The position numbers and the translations under genes are program-made. From the NCBI RefSeq assembly GCF_000733765.1, contig NZ_JPOG01000001.1, positions 620,001 through 684,000 of the forward strand: a stretch of DNA of 64,000 nt, read 5' to 3'. The notes beneath the pieces were generated by a model that made no database searches, was not told the origin of the DNA, and saw nothing but the letters and a program-made list of their open reading frames with translations. Shown here piece by piece: positions 45,728 through 54,985 of this stretch (within the stretch, counting starts at the first letter, position 1; each line of letters begins with the position of its first letter). The stretch is from Algiphilus aromaticivorans DG1253 (GTDB taxonomy: Bacteria; Pseudomonadota; Gammaproteobacteria; Nevskiales; Nevskiaceae).

Positions 45728-45819
45728 CCACAGATGGCACAGATTGGTGGGATGACACAGCTGGTGCGCTGACTTAGTCAGCGCTATCAGCACATCAAGA
45801 ACATACTTGTAATCTGTGG
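45728..45819. repeat. CACAGAT-type inverted repeats in the cysE-desulfurase gap
   Basis: The 159-bp gap carries CCACAGAT (45728-45735) and CACAGATT (45738-45745), mirrored by AATCTGTGG (45811-45819). Between them lies the palindrome GCGCTGAC-TTA-GTCAGCGC (45766-45784). The whole can fold into a hairpin with an internal hairpin. In many genomes an iscR gene stands here; none is visible. Confidence 0.5.
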
Positions 45820-45864
45820 CCACGCATCGTCCGACTGGGCACAACCCGTCAGGAGTGTTCACTG

Positions 45865-47004
45865 ATGCCCGTATATCTCGACCACAACGCCACGACGCCG
45901 CTGCATCCCGAGGCCCTTGAGGCCATGCAGCCGCATCTGACCAAGCCCTTCGGCAACCCTGCCAGCGTGCACCGCTTCGGCCGCGCCGCGCATGGCGCGG
46001 TGCAGCGCGCGCGCGTCGAGGTGGCAGAGCTGGTTGGCTGTCGCCAGGACGAGGTGATCTTCACAAGCGGCGGCACCGAATCCGACAATCTCGCAGTCAA
46101 GGGCGCGGCCGCCGCGCAGCCGGGCCGCACGGTGCTCTACGGGGCCACCGAGCACCCGGCCGTGCTGGAGGCCGCCGAGGCGCTGCGCGAGACCGGCACG
46201 CCGGTGGAGGTCATCCCGCACAGCGCTGATGGCCATCCGGACTGGCCGTGGCTGGAGCAGCGCCTGGGCCAGGGCGACGTCGGACTCGTCTGCCTGATGG
46301 CGGCCAACAACGAGACCGGCGTCATTCTCGACACCGCGCGCGCCGCCGAGCTGGCGCATGCCCATGATGCGCTTCTGCACGTCGACGTTGTGCAGGCAGC
46401 CGGCAAGATCGCGCTGGATTTCGCCGGCTCGGGCGCCGACATGATGGCGCTCTCCGCCCACAAGCTCTTCGGTCCGCGCGGCGTCGGGGCGCTCATCCTG
46501 CGCGCCGGCACCACCATCCACGCCCAGATGCACGGCGGCGGTCACGAAGGCGGGATGCGCAGCGGCACCCTCAACGCGCCGGGCATCGTCGGCTTCGGCG
46601 CGGCCTGCCGCGTGGCGGCGCGCGACATCGCCGAGCGCAACGTGCATTGCCGCGCGCTGCGCGATCGGCTCGAGGCAGGCCTGCAACAGCTGTCTGATGT
46701 CACCATCTTCGCGGCAGGCCAGGAGCGACTGTCCAACACCTGCCAGTTCGCCTTACACGGTTACGACGGCGAGGCCATGGTGATGGCCTTCGATCGCGAG
46801 GGTTTTGCGGTCTCCTCCGGCTCGGCCTGCCAGAGCGAGCACGGCGAGCCCAGCCACGTACTGCTCGGCATGGGGTTGCCGCGCGACATCGCCAAGGCGG
46901 CCGTGCGCGTCAGCGTCGGTCCGGACAACAGCGACGCCGACATCGACGCGCTGCTTTCTGCGCTGGCGCGCATCCGTGAGACGCCGATGGCGGCCATGGC
47001 CTAG
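45865..47004 (+). CDS. Cysteine desulfurase (NifS/IscS-like), first copy
   Basis: A 379-residue class V aminotransferase-fold enzyme that removes sulfur from cysteine for Fe-S cluster and thio-cofactor assembly. PLP binds K200 in MALSAHKLFGPRG; the persulfide-forming cysteine is C322 in SSGSACQSEHGEPSHVL. The N-terminal VYLDHNATTPLHP is typical. AGGAG lies just before the ATG. The extended cysteine loop places it in the class I (NifS/IscS) group. A paralogue starts 8 bp after its stop. Confidence 0.93.
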   Translation: MPVYLDHNATTPLHPEALEAMQPHLTKPFGNPASVHRFGRAAHGAVQRARVEVAELVGCRQDEVIFTSGGTESDNLAVKGAAAAQPGRTVLYGATEHPAVLEAAEALRETGTPVEVIPHSADGHPDWPWLEQRLGQGDVGLVCLMAANNETGVILDTARAAELAHAHDALLHVDVVQAAGKIALDFAGSGADMMALSAHKLFGPRGVGALILRAGTTIHAQMHGGGHEGGMRSGTLNAPGIVGFGAACRVAARDIAERNVHCRALRDRLEAGLQQLSDVTIFAAGQERLSNTCQFALHGYDGEAMVMAFDREGFAVSSGSACQSEHGEPSHVLLGMGLPRDIAKAAVRVSVGPDNSDADIDALLSALARIRETPMAAMA

Positions 47005-47012
47005 CGAGCATT

Positions 47013-48149
47013 GTGAGCATCTATCTGGACCATGCCGCCAGCACGCCGCTCGCCGATGAGGCGCGCGCGGCGATGCTGGCACAGCTCGACGGCGCGGGCG
47101 CCAACCCGGCTTCCGACCATGCGCCCGGCGCTGAAGCGGCCACTGCCGTCGAGGCGGCGCGCGCGCAGATCGCCGCCGCCATCGGTGCGCAGCCCGAGGA
47201 GATCGTTTTCACGTCGGGTGCGACTGAGGCCGACAACCTCGCCATCAAGGGCAGCCTCGAATTTCTCGGCGGCGGGCATCTGCTGACCACCCGCATCGAG
47301 CACAAGGCCGTGTTGGACGCCGCCGGCCGTTTGGCCGAACAGGGCGTGCCGATGAGCTATGTCGATCCCGCTGCCGACGGTCGTGTGCGCGTCGAGGATA
47401 TCGCCGCTGCACTGCGACCGGATACGGCGCTGGTTTCCGTGATGTGGGTGAACAACGAGACCGGCGCGATCAATCCCATTGCCGAGATCGCCGCGCTCTG
47501 CGCCGAGCGCGGTGTGCGCCTGCACGTCGACGCCGCGCAGGCGTTGGGCCGGCTGCCCATCGACATGGCCGAGGTTCCGGTGGCGTTGATGAGCCTGTCC
47601 GCGCACAAGTGCTACGGCCCCAAGGGGATCGGTGCGCTCTTCGTGCGCCGTCGGCCGCGGGCGCGGGTGGCGGCGCAGATGCACGGCGGCGGTCACGAGC
47701 AGGGCATGCGCTCGGGCACGCTTGCCACGCATCAGATCGCCGGCTTCGGCGCCGCCGCGGAGCTGGCCGCGGCCCGGTGCGAGGCGGACTACGCACACGC
47801 GACCGGGTTGGCCGAGCGGCTGCGCAGCGGATTGGAAGGGATGCCCGGCCTGCTGATGAATTCCGACCCCGACGCCTGCGTGCCGCATATCGTCAATATC
47901 GCTTTTGACGGCATCCACGGTGAGGCGCTGCGCGCGGCCACGGCCGAGCTGGCGGTGGCCTCGGGCTCGGCCTGCTCGGCCGCCGATGCCGAATCCAGCT
48001 ATGTGCTGCGCGCCTTGGGGCGCAGCGATCGCCAGGCGGGCGCGGCGTTGCGCATCTCCACCGGGCGCGACACCACCGCCGACAACATCGACCGCGCCGT
48101 CGCCGTCATCGGGGCGGCGGTGGAGCGGCTGCGCACCATCGCGGCATGA
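47013..48149 (+). CDS. Cysteine desulfurase (NifS/IscS-like), second copy
   Basis: A 378-residue paralogue of the preceding protein, starting with GTG at 47013. It keeps the PLP lysine (K199 in SLSAHKCYGPKGIG) and the catalytic cysteine (C321 in ASGSACSAADAESSYVL), so both copies look active. The N terminus is SIYLDHAASTPLADEA. Tandem desulfurases could act as a heterodimer or serve different acceptors; the sequence does not tell. It overlaps the scaffold-like gene by 4 bp. Confidence 0.92.
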   Translation: MSIYLDHAASTPLADEARAAMLAQLDGAGANPASDHAPGAEAATAVEAARAQIAAAIGAQPEEIVFTSGATEADNLAIKGSLEFLGGGHLLTTRIEHKAVLDAAGRLAEQGVPMSYVDPAADGRVRVEDIAAALRPDTALVSVMWVNNETGAINPIAEIAALCAERGVRLHVDAAQALGRLPIDMAEVPVALMSLSAHKCYGPKGIGALFVRRRPRARVAAQMHGGGHEQGMRSGTLATHQIAGFGAAAELAAARCEADYAHATGLAERLRSGLEGMPGLLMNSDPDACVPHIVNIAFDGIHGEALRAATAELAVASGSACSAADAESSYVLRALGRSDRQAGAALRISTGRDTTADNIDRAVAVIGAAVERLRTIAA

Positions 48150-48520
48150 AGGCCATCGGCCCGCAGGCTTATTCGGCCACCGTCTGGCTGCGATTCACCG
48201 CGCCGCAGCGCGCGGGGCATCCGCCTGAGGCTGTCAGCGGCTGTGCCGAGTCGTCGGCTCATCAGTTGCGCGTCTGCTTTCATCGCAGCGATAGCGGCTA
48301 CCGTTTCACGGCCATAGGCTGCCCGACCACCATCGCGGCGGCCGACTACTGCGCCGAGCAGCTCGACGCGGGTCGCACGCCGCAGGCAGCCGAGATGATG
48401 GACGGCCTTGAAATTCCGGAGGATCGCCGTCACTGTGTGTTGTTGTGCGAAGACGCGATGGCCGCGCTCGCAGCGCGCCTCGCACAGGCCCTTTCAGGAC
48501 AGGATCGACAGGCATCATGA
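48146..48520 (+). CDS. Divergent IscU/NifU-like Fe-S scaffold protein
   Basis: A 124-residue protein. Two segments match the IscU/NifU-N fold: TAIGCPTTIAAADYCAEQL (C59, in place of the GCGS motif) and DRRHCVLLCEDAMAAL (C97, in place of the HCS motif). C33 may take the part of the first IscU ligand. The LPPVK chaperone-binding motif of IscU is not present; LEIPEDRRHC occupies its place. It overlaps both neighbours by 4 bp (ATGA), so it is produced with the desulfurase and the IscA protein. A scaffold or sulfur-relay role is inferred. Confidence 0.72.
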   Translation: MKAIGPQAYSATVWLRFTAPQRAGHPPEAVSGCAESSAHQLRVCFHRSDSGYRFTAIGCPTTIAAADYCAEQLDAGRTPQAAEMMDGLEIPEDRRHCVLLCEDAMAALAARLAQALSGQDRQAS

Positions 48521-48861
48521 GCATTACTCTTAGCGAAGCCGCAGCCGACCGCATCCGTCGCCAGCTCGCCGAGCGCGGGCAGGGCATCGGGCTGCGTGTG
48601 GGTGTCACCACCACCGGCTGCTCGGGCAACGCCTATAAGCTCGACTATGCCGACGCGGTTGGCGAGGACGAAGTCGCCTTCGAGCAGCACGGCGCCACGG
48701 TCGTCGTCGCCAAGCGCGATCTGCCCATGCTCGACGGCCTGAACGTGGACTTCCGTCGCGAAGGACTGAACGAGCTCTACCGCTTCGACAACCCCAACGC
48801 CACCGGCCTCTGCGGCTGCGGCGAGAGCTTCCACCTCGCCGAGGAAGAAGCCGCTTCCTGA
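48517..48861 (+). CDS. iscA: A-type Fe-S carrier IscA
   Basis: A 114-residue HesB/IscA-family protein that passes Fe-S clusters to target enzymes. The three conserved cysteines are C35 in TTTGCSGNAYKLDYAD, and C99 and C101 in GLCGCGESF, at the same positions as in E. coli IscA. It starts in a 4-bp overlap with the scaffold-like gene. hscB, hscA and fdx, which follow in standard isc operons, are absent here. Confidence 0.94.
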   Translation: MSITLSEAAADRIRRQLAERGQGIGLRVGVTTTGCSGNAYKLDYADAVGEDEVAFEQHGATVVVAKRDLPMLDGLNVDFRREGLNELYRFDNPNATGLCGCGESFHLAEEEAAS

Positions 48862-48907
48862 ATTCGCGCGATACCGGATTGTCATGCCGCGCTCCTAGAA
48901 TGCGCGG

Positions 48908-51586
48908 ATGATCTCTCCGAAATCCGTGATCGCGGCGGCCGTTCTGCTGCTCGCCGCCTGCAGCAGTTCCGACGATGCGCCCCGAGGCGAAGCCCGGCTC
49001 AGCCTGAACACCGCCAGCACCGCCTTCGGGCGGGTCGTCTCCGAGCCCGCCGGCATTGACTGCCCTGACCGCTGCGCGGCGAGCTTTCCGGCGGGCGAGG
49101 AAGTCGTGCTGCGTGCCGAAGACAGCGACACGGCCGTCTTCGAGCGCTGGGGCGGGGACTGCGGCGAAGCGCGCGAATGTCCTGTGCGCCTCGATGAGGG
49201 GCGTGCGTTGCCGGTGCATTTCGCCGCTGCGCGGCGTCTGTCGCGCGGGCACTGGCGCGGCGGTGATACGCATGTGCACAGCGATCATTCCAGCGACGGC
49301 AGCCTGCCGCGCCAGATCAACGAAGGCGCTCGGGGCAATGTCTCGGTAGGCGATCAGATCACTTTCGCCGAGCGGACCGGTACCGATTTCCTGTCGATCA
49401 CCGACCACCGCACCTTCGATCAGCACTACCACCCCGAGTGGTTCTCTGAGGAGGTTCTGCTGCTTCGCGGGGAAGAGGCCAACGGCCGGCCGCACGCGAT
49501 CGTGCAGGGTGGCGTGGAGCGTGTGCTGCAGCAGGCCAGCAACAACGTGCGCGCGCTGCAGCAGTCGATCTGGGACGCCCGTGCCCAGGGCGCGGTCTGG
49601 ATCACTGCCCACCCCGACCGCGATGCCACCGAGGACGATGGCACGCCGCTCGATGTCGCGGCGCCGCTGGGGGTTGGTGCGGTCGAGATCTGGAACATCG
49701 CGCGTGACGCCGACGCCAATATCGCCTACGCCGAGACCATGTGGAATCGCGGCTACCGCTTCGGCGTCGTGGCGGCCTCGGACAACCATTTTCGCGAGCT
49801 GCGCCTCATCTCCGGGCCGGGCACGCCGCGGACCAGCCTGCGCATGCGCGAGCTGCGCGAGGTCGAGGTGCTGTCGGCGCTTGCGGCCGGGCACAGCCGG
49901 CTGTCGGCCAGCGCCGTCGGCCCGACGCTGAGCATGCAGGCCGCGGTCGGCGAGGGAGAGACCGCGCAGCGCTACCAGGCCGGCGACGAGATCTTCGTGC
50001 CCGCCGGCACGAGCGTGGCGCTGGAACTGGTCACCGAGCGTGCGCTGGGCACTCGGCTGCGTGTCTTTCGCAACCCGGGTCGTGACGCCGGCCCGCTCGC
50101 GACCTTCACGCCCACCGCATTGATGGGCGAAGAGCGCTTCACGTTGGAACTCGAAGCCGAGGACGCAGCCGCCTGGTATCGCGCTGAGCTGCGTGGTCCC
50201 GGCAAACCGGATTCGCCGCTGTTCACGGTCGAGAATCTCGTCGACGGCCTGGCCGAGGGCGATCTGCTGCCCATCCTCGAAACGGTCGGAGAGTTGCCCG
50301 GCCAGCTGCGTGCGGCCACGCCGGCGCTCTTCGTCTCGGAACAGCCGCCACAACCCGACACCGTCGTGCCGTTGCCGGCCGATTCCGGGGGTGATGACGG
50401 CGCCCGGTTGGCCATCGGCTCGCGCGCGGCCTGGAGCGGCTTTCCGGATGTTGCGGCAGTCGGCGAGGTGACGCATATCGTCGCCGAAGCGCGCGTCGAC
50501 GGCCGCGCCGGCGTGTACTACCGCCGCGACGAGGCCGGAGAATTCAGCAGGCTGCGTGATCTGGCGCCCGACTCGGCGTCCGCGCGCCTGCCACGCGTGG
50601 CCGCGCGAGGCGATACGGTCTGGGTGGTCTGGCAGGATGAGCGCGCCGGCGAAATCCCGCGCCAGCCCGCCATCATGGCGCGCGCCAGCTTGGATGGCGG
50701 CCGCAGCTGGGAGCCTGAGATCATAGTGCGCGCCGTCGACGGTCGCGCCGAGCATCCCGATATTTCCTTCGACCGGCAAGGGCATCCCGTCATCGTCTGG
50801 CAGGAGATCGGCAGCGGCCGCGCCTTCGATGTCTGGGCGCAGGTGTTGGGCCGCGACGCCGAGCCCGTCAACCTTTCGGGGGCGGACAAGGAGACGGCGG
50901 CGGCGAATGCATTCGATACGCGCTCTGCGCGTTGGCCGGCTTCGCTCTATCCGGCGGTTTCGGTGGCCGATGACGGCAGCATCGCGGTGGTCTGGCAGGA
51001 CAACCGCAGCGACCCGGATCCGCTGTTCACCGGCTCCCTTGGCAATGCCGAGGGCACGAGTCCCGACGACTGGGCCATCTTCAGCGCCCTGCGTGGCCCC
51101 GGCAGTGAGCAGTGGCTCCGCGGCCCGATTGCTGCAGTCGCTCAGGCAGCGCAACGCTTCCCCACCGTGGTGCACGGCAACGCTGGCGTGCTGCATCTGG
51201 CCTGGGAGCGCCAGGCGCTGTCGGACTCGGGCACGACGGCGTACGTGCAGGCCACGCGCCTGGCGCCGGGAGCCGATGACTGGCAGTCCGCGCAGGATGT
51301 CGCCGGCAGCGAGGCCTTCAGCGCTCAGCGCCCGGCGCTGGGGCTCGGTGCGGACGGCGCGCCGATGCTGACCTGGATGGACGCTGGCGCCGAGGACTGG
51401 CGCTGGCGCATCGGCCGCGCCGATTTCGACGGCGCGCGTTGGGCGGCCGTGCGTGCTATCGATGCGCGCGGCAACAACACTTGGCCGGCGCTGTCCGACG
51501 GACAACTGGTCTTTGCCGGCACGCGCAACGCGCGGCGCCTGCAGCGCGATGCCACGCAACAGATATTCGTGCGCGGCGGCGAATAG
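48908..51586 (+). CDS. Large lipoprotein with PHP metallohydrolase domain and beta-propeller-like region
   Basis: An 892-residue predicted lipoprotein: signal peptide with lipobox LAAC (C18). Residues about 30-110 resemble a small cysteine-containing repeat domain (GRVVSEPAGIDCPDRC). Residues 117-360 form a PHP metallohydrolase of the CehA/McbA type: RGGDTHVHSDHSSDG with H122 and H124, FLSITDHRTFDQHYH, TAHPDR and ASDNHF supply metal ligands. Residues about 500-880 contain repeated blocks such as VWVVWQDERAGEIP, VIVWQEIGSG and IAVVWQDNRSD, the pattern of sialidase-like beta-propellers. It would sit in the cell envelope facing the periplasm or surface. Neither substrate nor pathway can be named, and its neighbours (iscA and ndk) do not explain it. 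Confidence 0.78.
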   Translation: MISPKSVIAAAVLLLAACSSSDDAPRGEARLSLNTASTAFGRVVSEPAGIDCPDRCAASFPAGEEVVLRAEDSDTAVFERWGGDCGEARECPVRLDEGRALPVHFAAARRLSRGHWRGGDTHVHSDHSSDGSLPRQINEGARGNVSVGDQITFAERTGTDFLSITDHRTFDQHYHPEWFSEEVLLLRGEEANGRPHAIVQGGVERVLQQASNNVRALQQSIWDARAQGAVWITAHPDRDATEDDGTPLDVAAPLGVGAVEIWNIARDADANIAYAETMWNRGYRFGVVAASDNHFRELRLISGPGTPRTSLRMRELREVEVLSALAAGHSRLSASAVGPTLSMQAAVGEGETAQRYQAGDEIFVPAGTSVALELVTERALGTRLRVFRNPGRDAGPLATFTPTALMGEERFTLELEAEDAAAWYRAELRGPGKPDSPLFTVENLVDGLAEGDLLPILETVGELPGQLRAATPALFVSEQPPQPDTVVPLPADSGGDDGARLAIGSRAAWSGFPDVAAVGEVTHIVAEARVDGRAGVYYRRDEAGEFSRLRDLAPDSASARLPRVAARGDTVWVVWQDERAGEIPRQPAIMARASLDGGRSWEPEIIVRAVDGRAEHPDISFDRQGHPVIVWQEIGSGRAFDVWAQVLGRDAEPVNLSGADKETAAANAFDTRSARWPASLYPAVSVADDGSIAVVWQDNRSDPDPLFTGSLGNAEGTSPDDWAIFSALRGPGSEQWLRGPIAAVAQAAQRFPTVVHGNAGVLHLAWERQALSDSGTTAYVQATRLAPGADDWQSAQDVAGSEAFSAQRPALGLGADGAPMLTWMDAGAEDWRWRIGRADFDGARWAAVRAIDARGNNTWPALSDGQLVFAGTRNARRLQRDATQQIFVRGGE

Positions 51587-51712
51587 GCGCGTGGCCCGGG
51601 AACGACCGCCGGTGCTGGTGGTCAATCCGGGGCAAGGTTAGAATGGCGGGCTTTGTCGGCGATCGGATGCTTCGGTGGCCGGCGCCCCCAACAACAATCT
51701 GGAGTTCCGTAC

Positions 51713-52144
51713 ATGGCGGTTGAACGCACCCTTTCCATCATCAAGCCCGACGCAGTGGCAGCCAATGCCATCGGCGACATCTACAGCCGCTTCGAGAAGG
51801 CCGGTCTGAAGGTCGTCGCAGCCCGCATGCTGCACCTGACGCGCGGCGAAGCCGAGGGCTTCTATGCGGTGCACCGCGAGCGCCCCTTCTTCACCGATCT
51901 GGTCAACTTCATGGTCACGGGTCCGGTGATGGTGCAGGTCCTGGAAGGCGACGACGCCATCGCGCGCCATCGCGACATCATGGGCGCGACCAACCCAAAG
52001 GAAGCCGCGCCGGGAACGATCCGTGCGGACTTCGCCACCTCCATCGACGAGAACGCCGTGCACGGCTCCGATAGCGCCGAGAACGCCGCGACCGAGATCG
52101 CCTACTTCTTCCGCGCCACGGAAGTCGTGCCGCGCACGCGCTAG
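51713..52144 (+). CDS. ndk: Nucleoside diphosphate kinase
   Basis: A 143-residue enzyme that moves the gamma phosphate between nucleoside triphosphates and diphosphates. [11 protein letters not shown] is the N-terminal motif, and the phosphorylated histidine is in [10 protein letters not shown]. Length is normal. It begins the conserved run ndk-rlmN-pilF-rodZ-ispG-hisS; rlmN starts 7 bp after its stop. Confidence 0.97.
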   Translation: MAVERTLSIIKPDAVAANAIGDIYSRFEKAGLKVVAARMLHLTRGEAEGFYAVHRERPFFTDLVNFMVTGPVMVQVLEGDDAIARHRDIMGATNPKEAAPGTIRADFATSIDENAVHGSDSAENAATEIAYFFRATEVVPRTR

Positions 52145-52151
52145 GGCAACG

Positions 52152-53279
52152 TTGAGCGCAGAAGTCATCAATCTGTTCGGTCACGACCGCGCCGGTCTGC
52201 GCGCGGCGCTGGCGGAGATGGGTGAGAAGCCCTTCCGCGCCGACCAGCTCATGCAGTGGATCTATCGCCACGGCGTGGATGACTTCGGCGCCATGACCAA
52301 TCTGTCGCTTTCGCTGCGCGACAAGCTTGCCGAGCACTGCACGGTGGCCGCACCGGAAGTACTGGCGCATCAGGAGTCCACCGACGGCACCCGCAAGTGG
52401 GTGCTGGCCGTGGGCGGCGAGGGCGAGCAGGCGGTGGAAACCGTCTTCATCCCCGAGGGCAGCCGCGGCAGTGAGCGCTACCGCGGCACGCTTTGCATCA
52501 GCAGCCAGGTGGGCTGTGCGATGGATTGCAGCTTCTGCTCCACCGGCAAGCAGGGCCTGTCGCGCAATCTGACGGCGGCCGAGATCGTCGCCCAACTCTG
52601 GTTCGCTGCACACGCCCTCAGCGGCAATGGCGACCTGAAAGATCAGCGCGCGATCACCAATGTCGTCTTCATGGGCATGGGCGAGCCGCTGGCGAATTAC
52701 GCGGCGGTGCTTACGGCCATCCGCGTCTTTCTCGACGACTTCGGCTTCGGACTGTCCAAGCGCCGCGTGACGGTGTCCACTTCCGGGCTGGTGCCCTTCA
52801 TGGACCGGCTGCGCGGTGACTGCGACACGGCCATGGCCGTCAGTCTGCACGCCGCGGACGACGCGCTGCGCAACGAGCTGGTGCCCATCAACCGCAAATA
52901 CCCGCTCGACGAGCTGATGGCGGCCTGCCGGCGCTACACCGCCGACCGCGGCCGCAAGACGCACATCGTCTACGAGTACGTCATGCTGGACGGCGTCAAT
53001 GACGCCGATTCGCAGGCGCGCGATCTGGCCAAGCTGCTCGGCGACCTGCCGGCCAAGGTGAATCTCATCCCCTTCAATCCCTTTCCCGGTGCGCCCTACG
53101 AGCGCTCGGCGCCCGCACGCGTCGATGCCTTCCAGGAGCAGCTGCGCCGCCGCAATATCGTCACCACCGTGCGGCGCACGCGCGGTGACGACATCGACGC
53201 CGCCTGCGGGCAGCTGGTGGGGCGCGTGACCAGTCGCCAGCGCAACCGCCTGGGCGGCATCCCGGTGGTCAGGGCATGA
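52152..53279 (+). CDS. rlmN: Dual-specificity RNA methyltransferase RlmN
   Basis: A 375-residue radical SAM enzyme that methylates C2 of A2503 in 23S rRNA and A37 in some tRNAs. The cluster motif is CAMDCSFC (C122, C126, C129), and the C-terminal catalytic cysteine lies in [19 protein letters not shown] and MGMGEPL are family hallmarks. I chose TTG at 52152, giving [12 protein letters not shown] at the N terminus, because the in-frame ATG upstream lies within ndk and no suitable ATG precedes the conserved EKPFRADQ. The ribosome site is weak, so coupling to ndk is likely. Confidence 0.94.
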   Translation: MSAEVINLFGHDRAGLRAALAEMGEKPFRADQLMQWIYRHGVDDFGAMTNLSLSLRDKLAEHCTVAAPEVLAHQESTDGTRKWVLAVGGEGEQAVETVFIPEGSRGSERYRGTLCISSQVGCAMDCSFCSTGKQGLSRNLTAAEIVAQLWFAAHALSGNGDLKDQRAITNVVFMGMGEPLANYAAVLTAIRVFLDDFGFGLSKRRVTVSTSGLVPFMDRLRGDCDTAMAVSLHAADDALRNELVPINRKYPLDELMAACRRYTADRGRKTHIVYEYVMLDGVNDADSQARDLAKLLGDLPAKVNLIPFNPFPGAPYERSAPARVDAFQEQLRRRNIVTTVRRTRGDDIDAACGQLVGRVTSRQRNRLGGIPVVRA

Positions 53280-54058
53280 GCGGTCTCGGCCGTAGCATCC
53301 GTACGCCGTTGGCGGCGCTGCTGACAGCGCTGCTCGTTGCCGGCTGTATCACTACCGGCGGCGAGCGTGAGCCCGACCGCCGCGAAGCCGCGCGTGCCAA
53401 TACCGAGCTCGGCGCCGGCTACATCCGCAACGGCAATGACGACAAGGCGCGCGAACGGCTGGAGCGCGCCATCTCCATCGACGATCGCTATGCCCCGGCG
53501 CATGCCACCTACGCGCTAGTGCTCGCGCGGCAGGGCGAGGACGAAGGAGCCGATCAGCATTTCCGGCGCGCGCTGCGCCTGGCGCCGGAGAATCCGGATT
53601 TCCGCAACAACTACGGCGCTTTCCTCTGCGCGCGCGGGCAAGCCGAGGCTGCCGTGGAGCAGTTCCTGCGCGCCGGCGAGACGCCAGGCTATGTCGGCCG
53701 CGCAACGGCGCTGACCAACGCCGGCTTGTGCCTGCGCGACCGTGACCCCGAGCGCGCCGAGCAGCTGCTGCGCAAGTCGCTGGAGCTGAACCCGCAGAAC
53801 GCTGTGGCGCTCGAACAACTCGCCTGGGTGAAGTATCTGCAGGGCGATATGATGGGGACGCGTGCTTTCATTTCCCGCTTCGAGCGCATCGCCGAGCCCG
53901 TGCCCGATATGCTGTGGCTGGCCGCCCAGACCGAGACCGCCCTCGGTGACGACGAAACCGCGGCCGACTATCGGCGGCAGTTGTCGCGACGGTTCCCGGG
54001 CTACGAGCCGCCGCAGACCAAAGCGCCGGACCCGCAGTCCGCCATCGAAAGGCCATGA
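53276..54058 (+). CDS. pilF: Type IV pilus biogenesis TPR lipoprotein PilF/PilW
   Basis: A 260-residue lipoprotein with lipobox LVAGC (C at about residue 24) followed by tandem tetratricopeptide repeats: [52 protein letters not shown] and [18 protein letters not shown]. PilF/PilW is an outer-membrane pilotin needed for secretin (PilQ) assembly. The start overlaps the rlmN stop by 4 bp, and the stop overlaps rodZ by 4 bp. The genomic position between rlmN and rodZ is the conserved one. Confidence 0.93.
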   Translation: MSGLGRSIRTPLAALLTALLVAGCITTGGEREPDRREAARANTELGAGYIRNGNDDKARERLERAISIDDRYAPAHATYALVLARQGEDEGADQHFRRALRLAPENPDFRNNYGAFLCARGQAEAAVEQFLRAGETPGYVGRATALTNAGLCLRDRDPERAEQLLRKSLELNPQNAVALEQLAWVKYLQGDMMGTRAFISRFERIAEPVPDMLWLAAQTETALGDDETAADYRRQLSRRFPGYEPPQTKAPDPQSAIERP

Positions 54059-54981
54059 ACGAGATCGATCCCGACAAGCAGCCGGACAGCGCCGAAGAGG
54101 CAGCCCCGACCGAGGCGGCCGCGCCTCAGGTTTCCCCCGGCGAGATGCTGCGCGAAGCGCGCGAAGCGCGCGGCTTATCGCAGGCCGAGCTGGCCGAGGC
54201 GGCCAAGCTGCCGCAGGCGACCATTGCCTCGCTCGAGTGCGACGACTTCGCGGTGCTCAACGAGCCCGTCTATGTGCGTGGCTACTACCGCAAGTGCGCG
54301 CTGACGCTGGAGACGGATGTCGACGCCATGGTGCGCGCCTACGAGCAGAAGGCGCGCCCGGCCGCGCCGGCGTTGCCCGACAAGATTCCGGTCGTCGCAG
54401 GCGGTGGTGTGTCGATCTTCCGGAGGCTGCTGCGGGGAGTGCTCATCCTCCTGCTCCTCGGCCTGTTGGCGGCTGCCGGCTGGTGGCTGCTGCAACCGCC
54501 GACGGCCAATTCGGGCAACGGCGGCTTCGGCGCTTTCAACGGCGGCGACGCCTCCGGCGAGAGCTTTGGCGATGCCGGGCTTGCGGGCGGCCAGGAAACC
54601 GAATCCGAGTTTGAACCTCAGCCCGAGCCTGATCCGTCCGAAGCCGCCGAGCCGTCGGCGGCCGAGGCGAGCACTGCCCAGGATGGTGCACGAAGCAGTC
54701 GCGCTGACGAAGTCGAAGTCGCAGCCACCGGGGAAGCAGCTGCACCAATCCTGGAGTTGCGTTTCCAGGACGAATCCTGGCTGCGCGTGCGCGACGCCAA
54801 CGATCGGACCCTGATGAATGAGCTCGTCAGCGCCGGTGCCCGCGAGCGCATCGAGGGCGAGGCACCGCTGGAGCTCTTTGTCGGTTACGCGCAGGGCGTC
54901 GAGGTGACCTGGCGCGGCGAGCCGGTCGATCTGGACGATGCCACGCGCAGCAACAACACGGCGCTGGTCAGCCTCGAGTAG
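54055..54981 (+). CDS. rodZ: Cytoskeletal/cell-shape protein RodZ
   Basis: A 308-residue bitopic membrane protein linking MreB to the cell-wall machinery. An N-terminal Cro-type helix-turn-helix ([21 protein letters not shown], residues 29-49 and on) is followed by the conserved [15 protein letters not shown] transmembrane helix covers about 125-146 ([21 protein letters not shown]). A low-complexity Glu/Pro/Ala linker leads to a C-terminal DUF4115 beta domain ([17 protein letters not shown]). ispG starts 4 bp downstream. Confidence 0.93.
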   Translation: MNEIDPDKQPDSAEEAAPTEAAAPQVSPGEMLREAREARGLSQAELAEAAKLPQATIASLECDDFAVLNEPVYVRGYYRKCALTLETDVDAMVRAYEQKARPAAPALPDKIPVVAGGGVSIFRRLLRGVLILLLLGLLAAAGWWLLQPPTANSGNGGFGAFNGGDASGESFGDAGLAGGQETESEFEPQPEPDPSEAAEPSAAEASTAQDGARSSRADEVEVAATGEAAAPILELRFQDESWLRVRDANDRTLMNELVSAGARERIEGEAPLELFVGYAQGVEVTWRGEPVDLDDATRSNNTALVSLE

Positions 54982-54985
54982 CGGT

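Noticed and set aside
48605-51625. A 1006-codon open frame on the minus strand
   Set aside because: It is antisense to the PHP lipoprotein and parts of iscA, has histidine/arginine/alanine-rich composition typical of high-GC shadow frames and no recognisable domain. The plus-strand gene has a lipobox and catalytic motifs.
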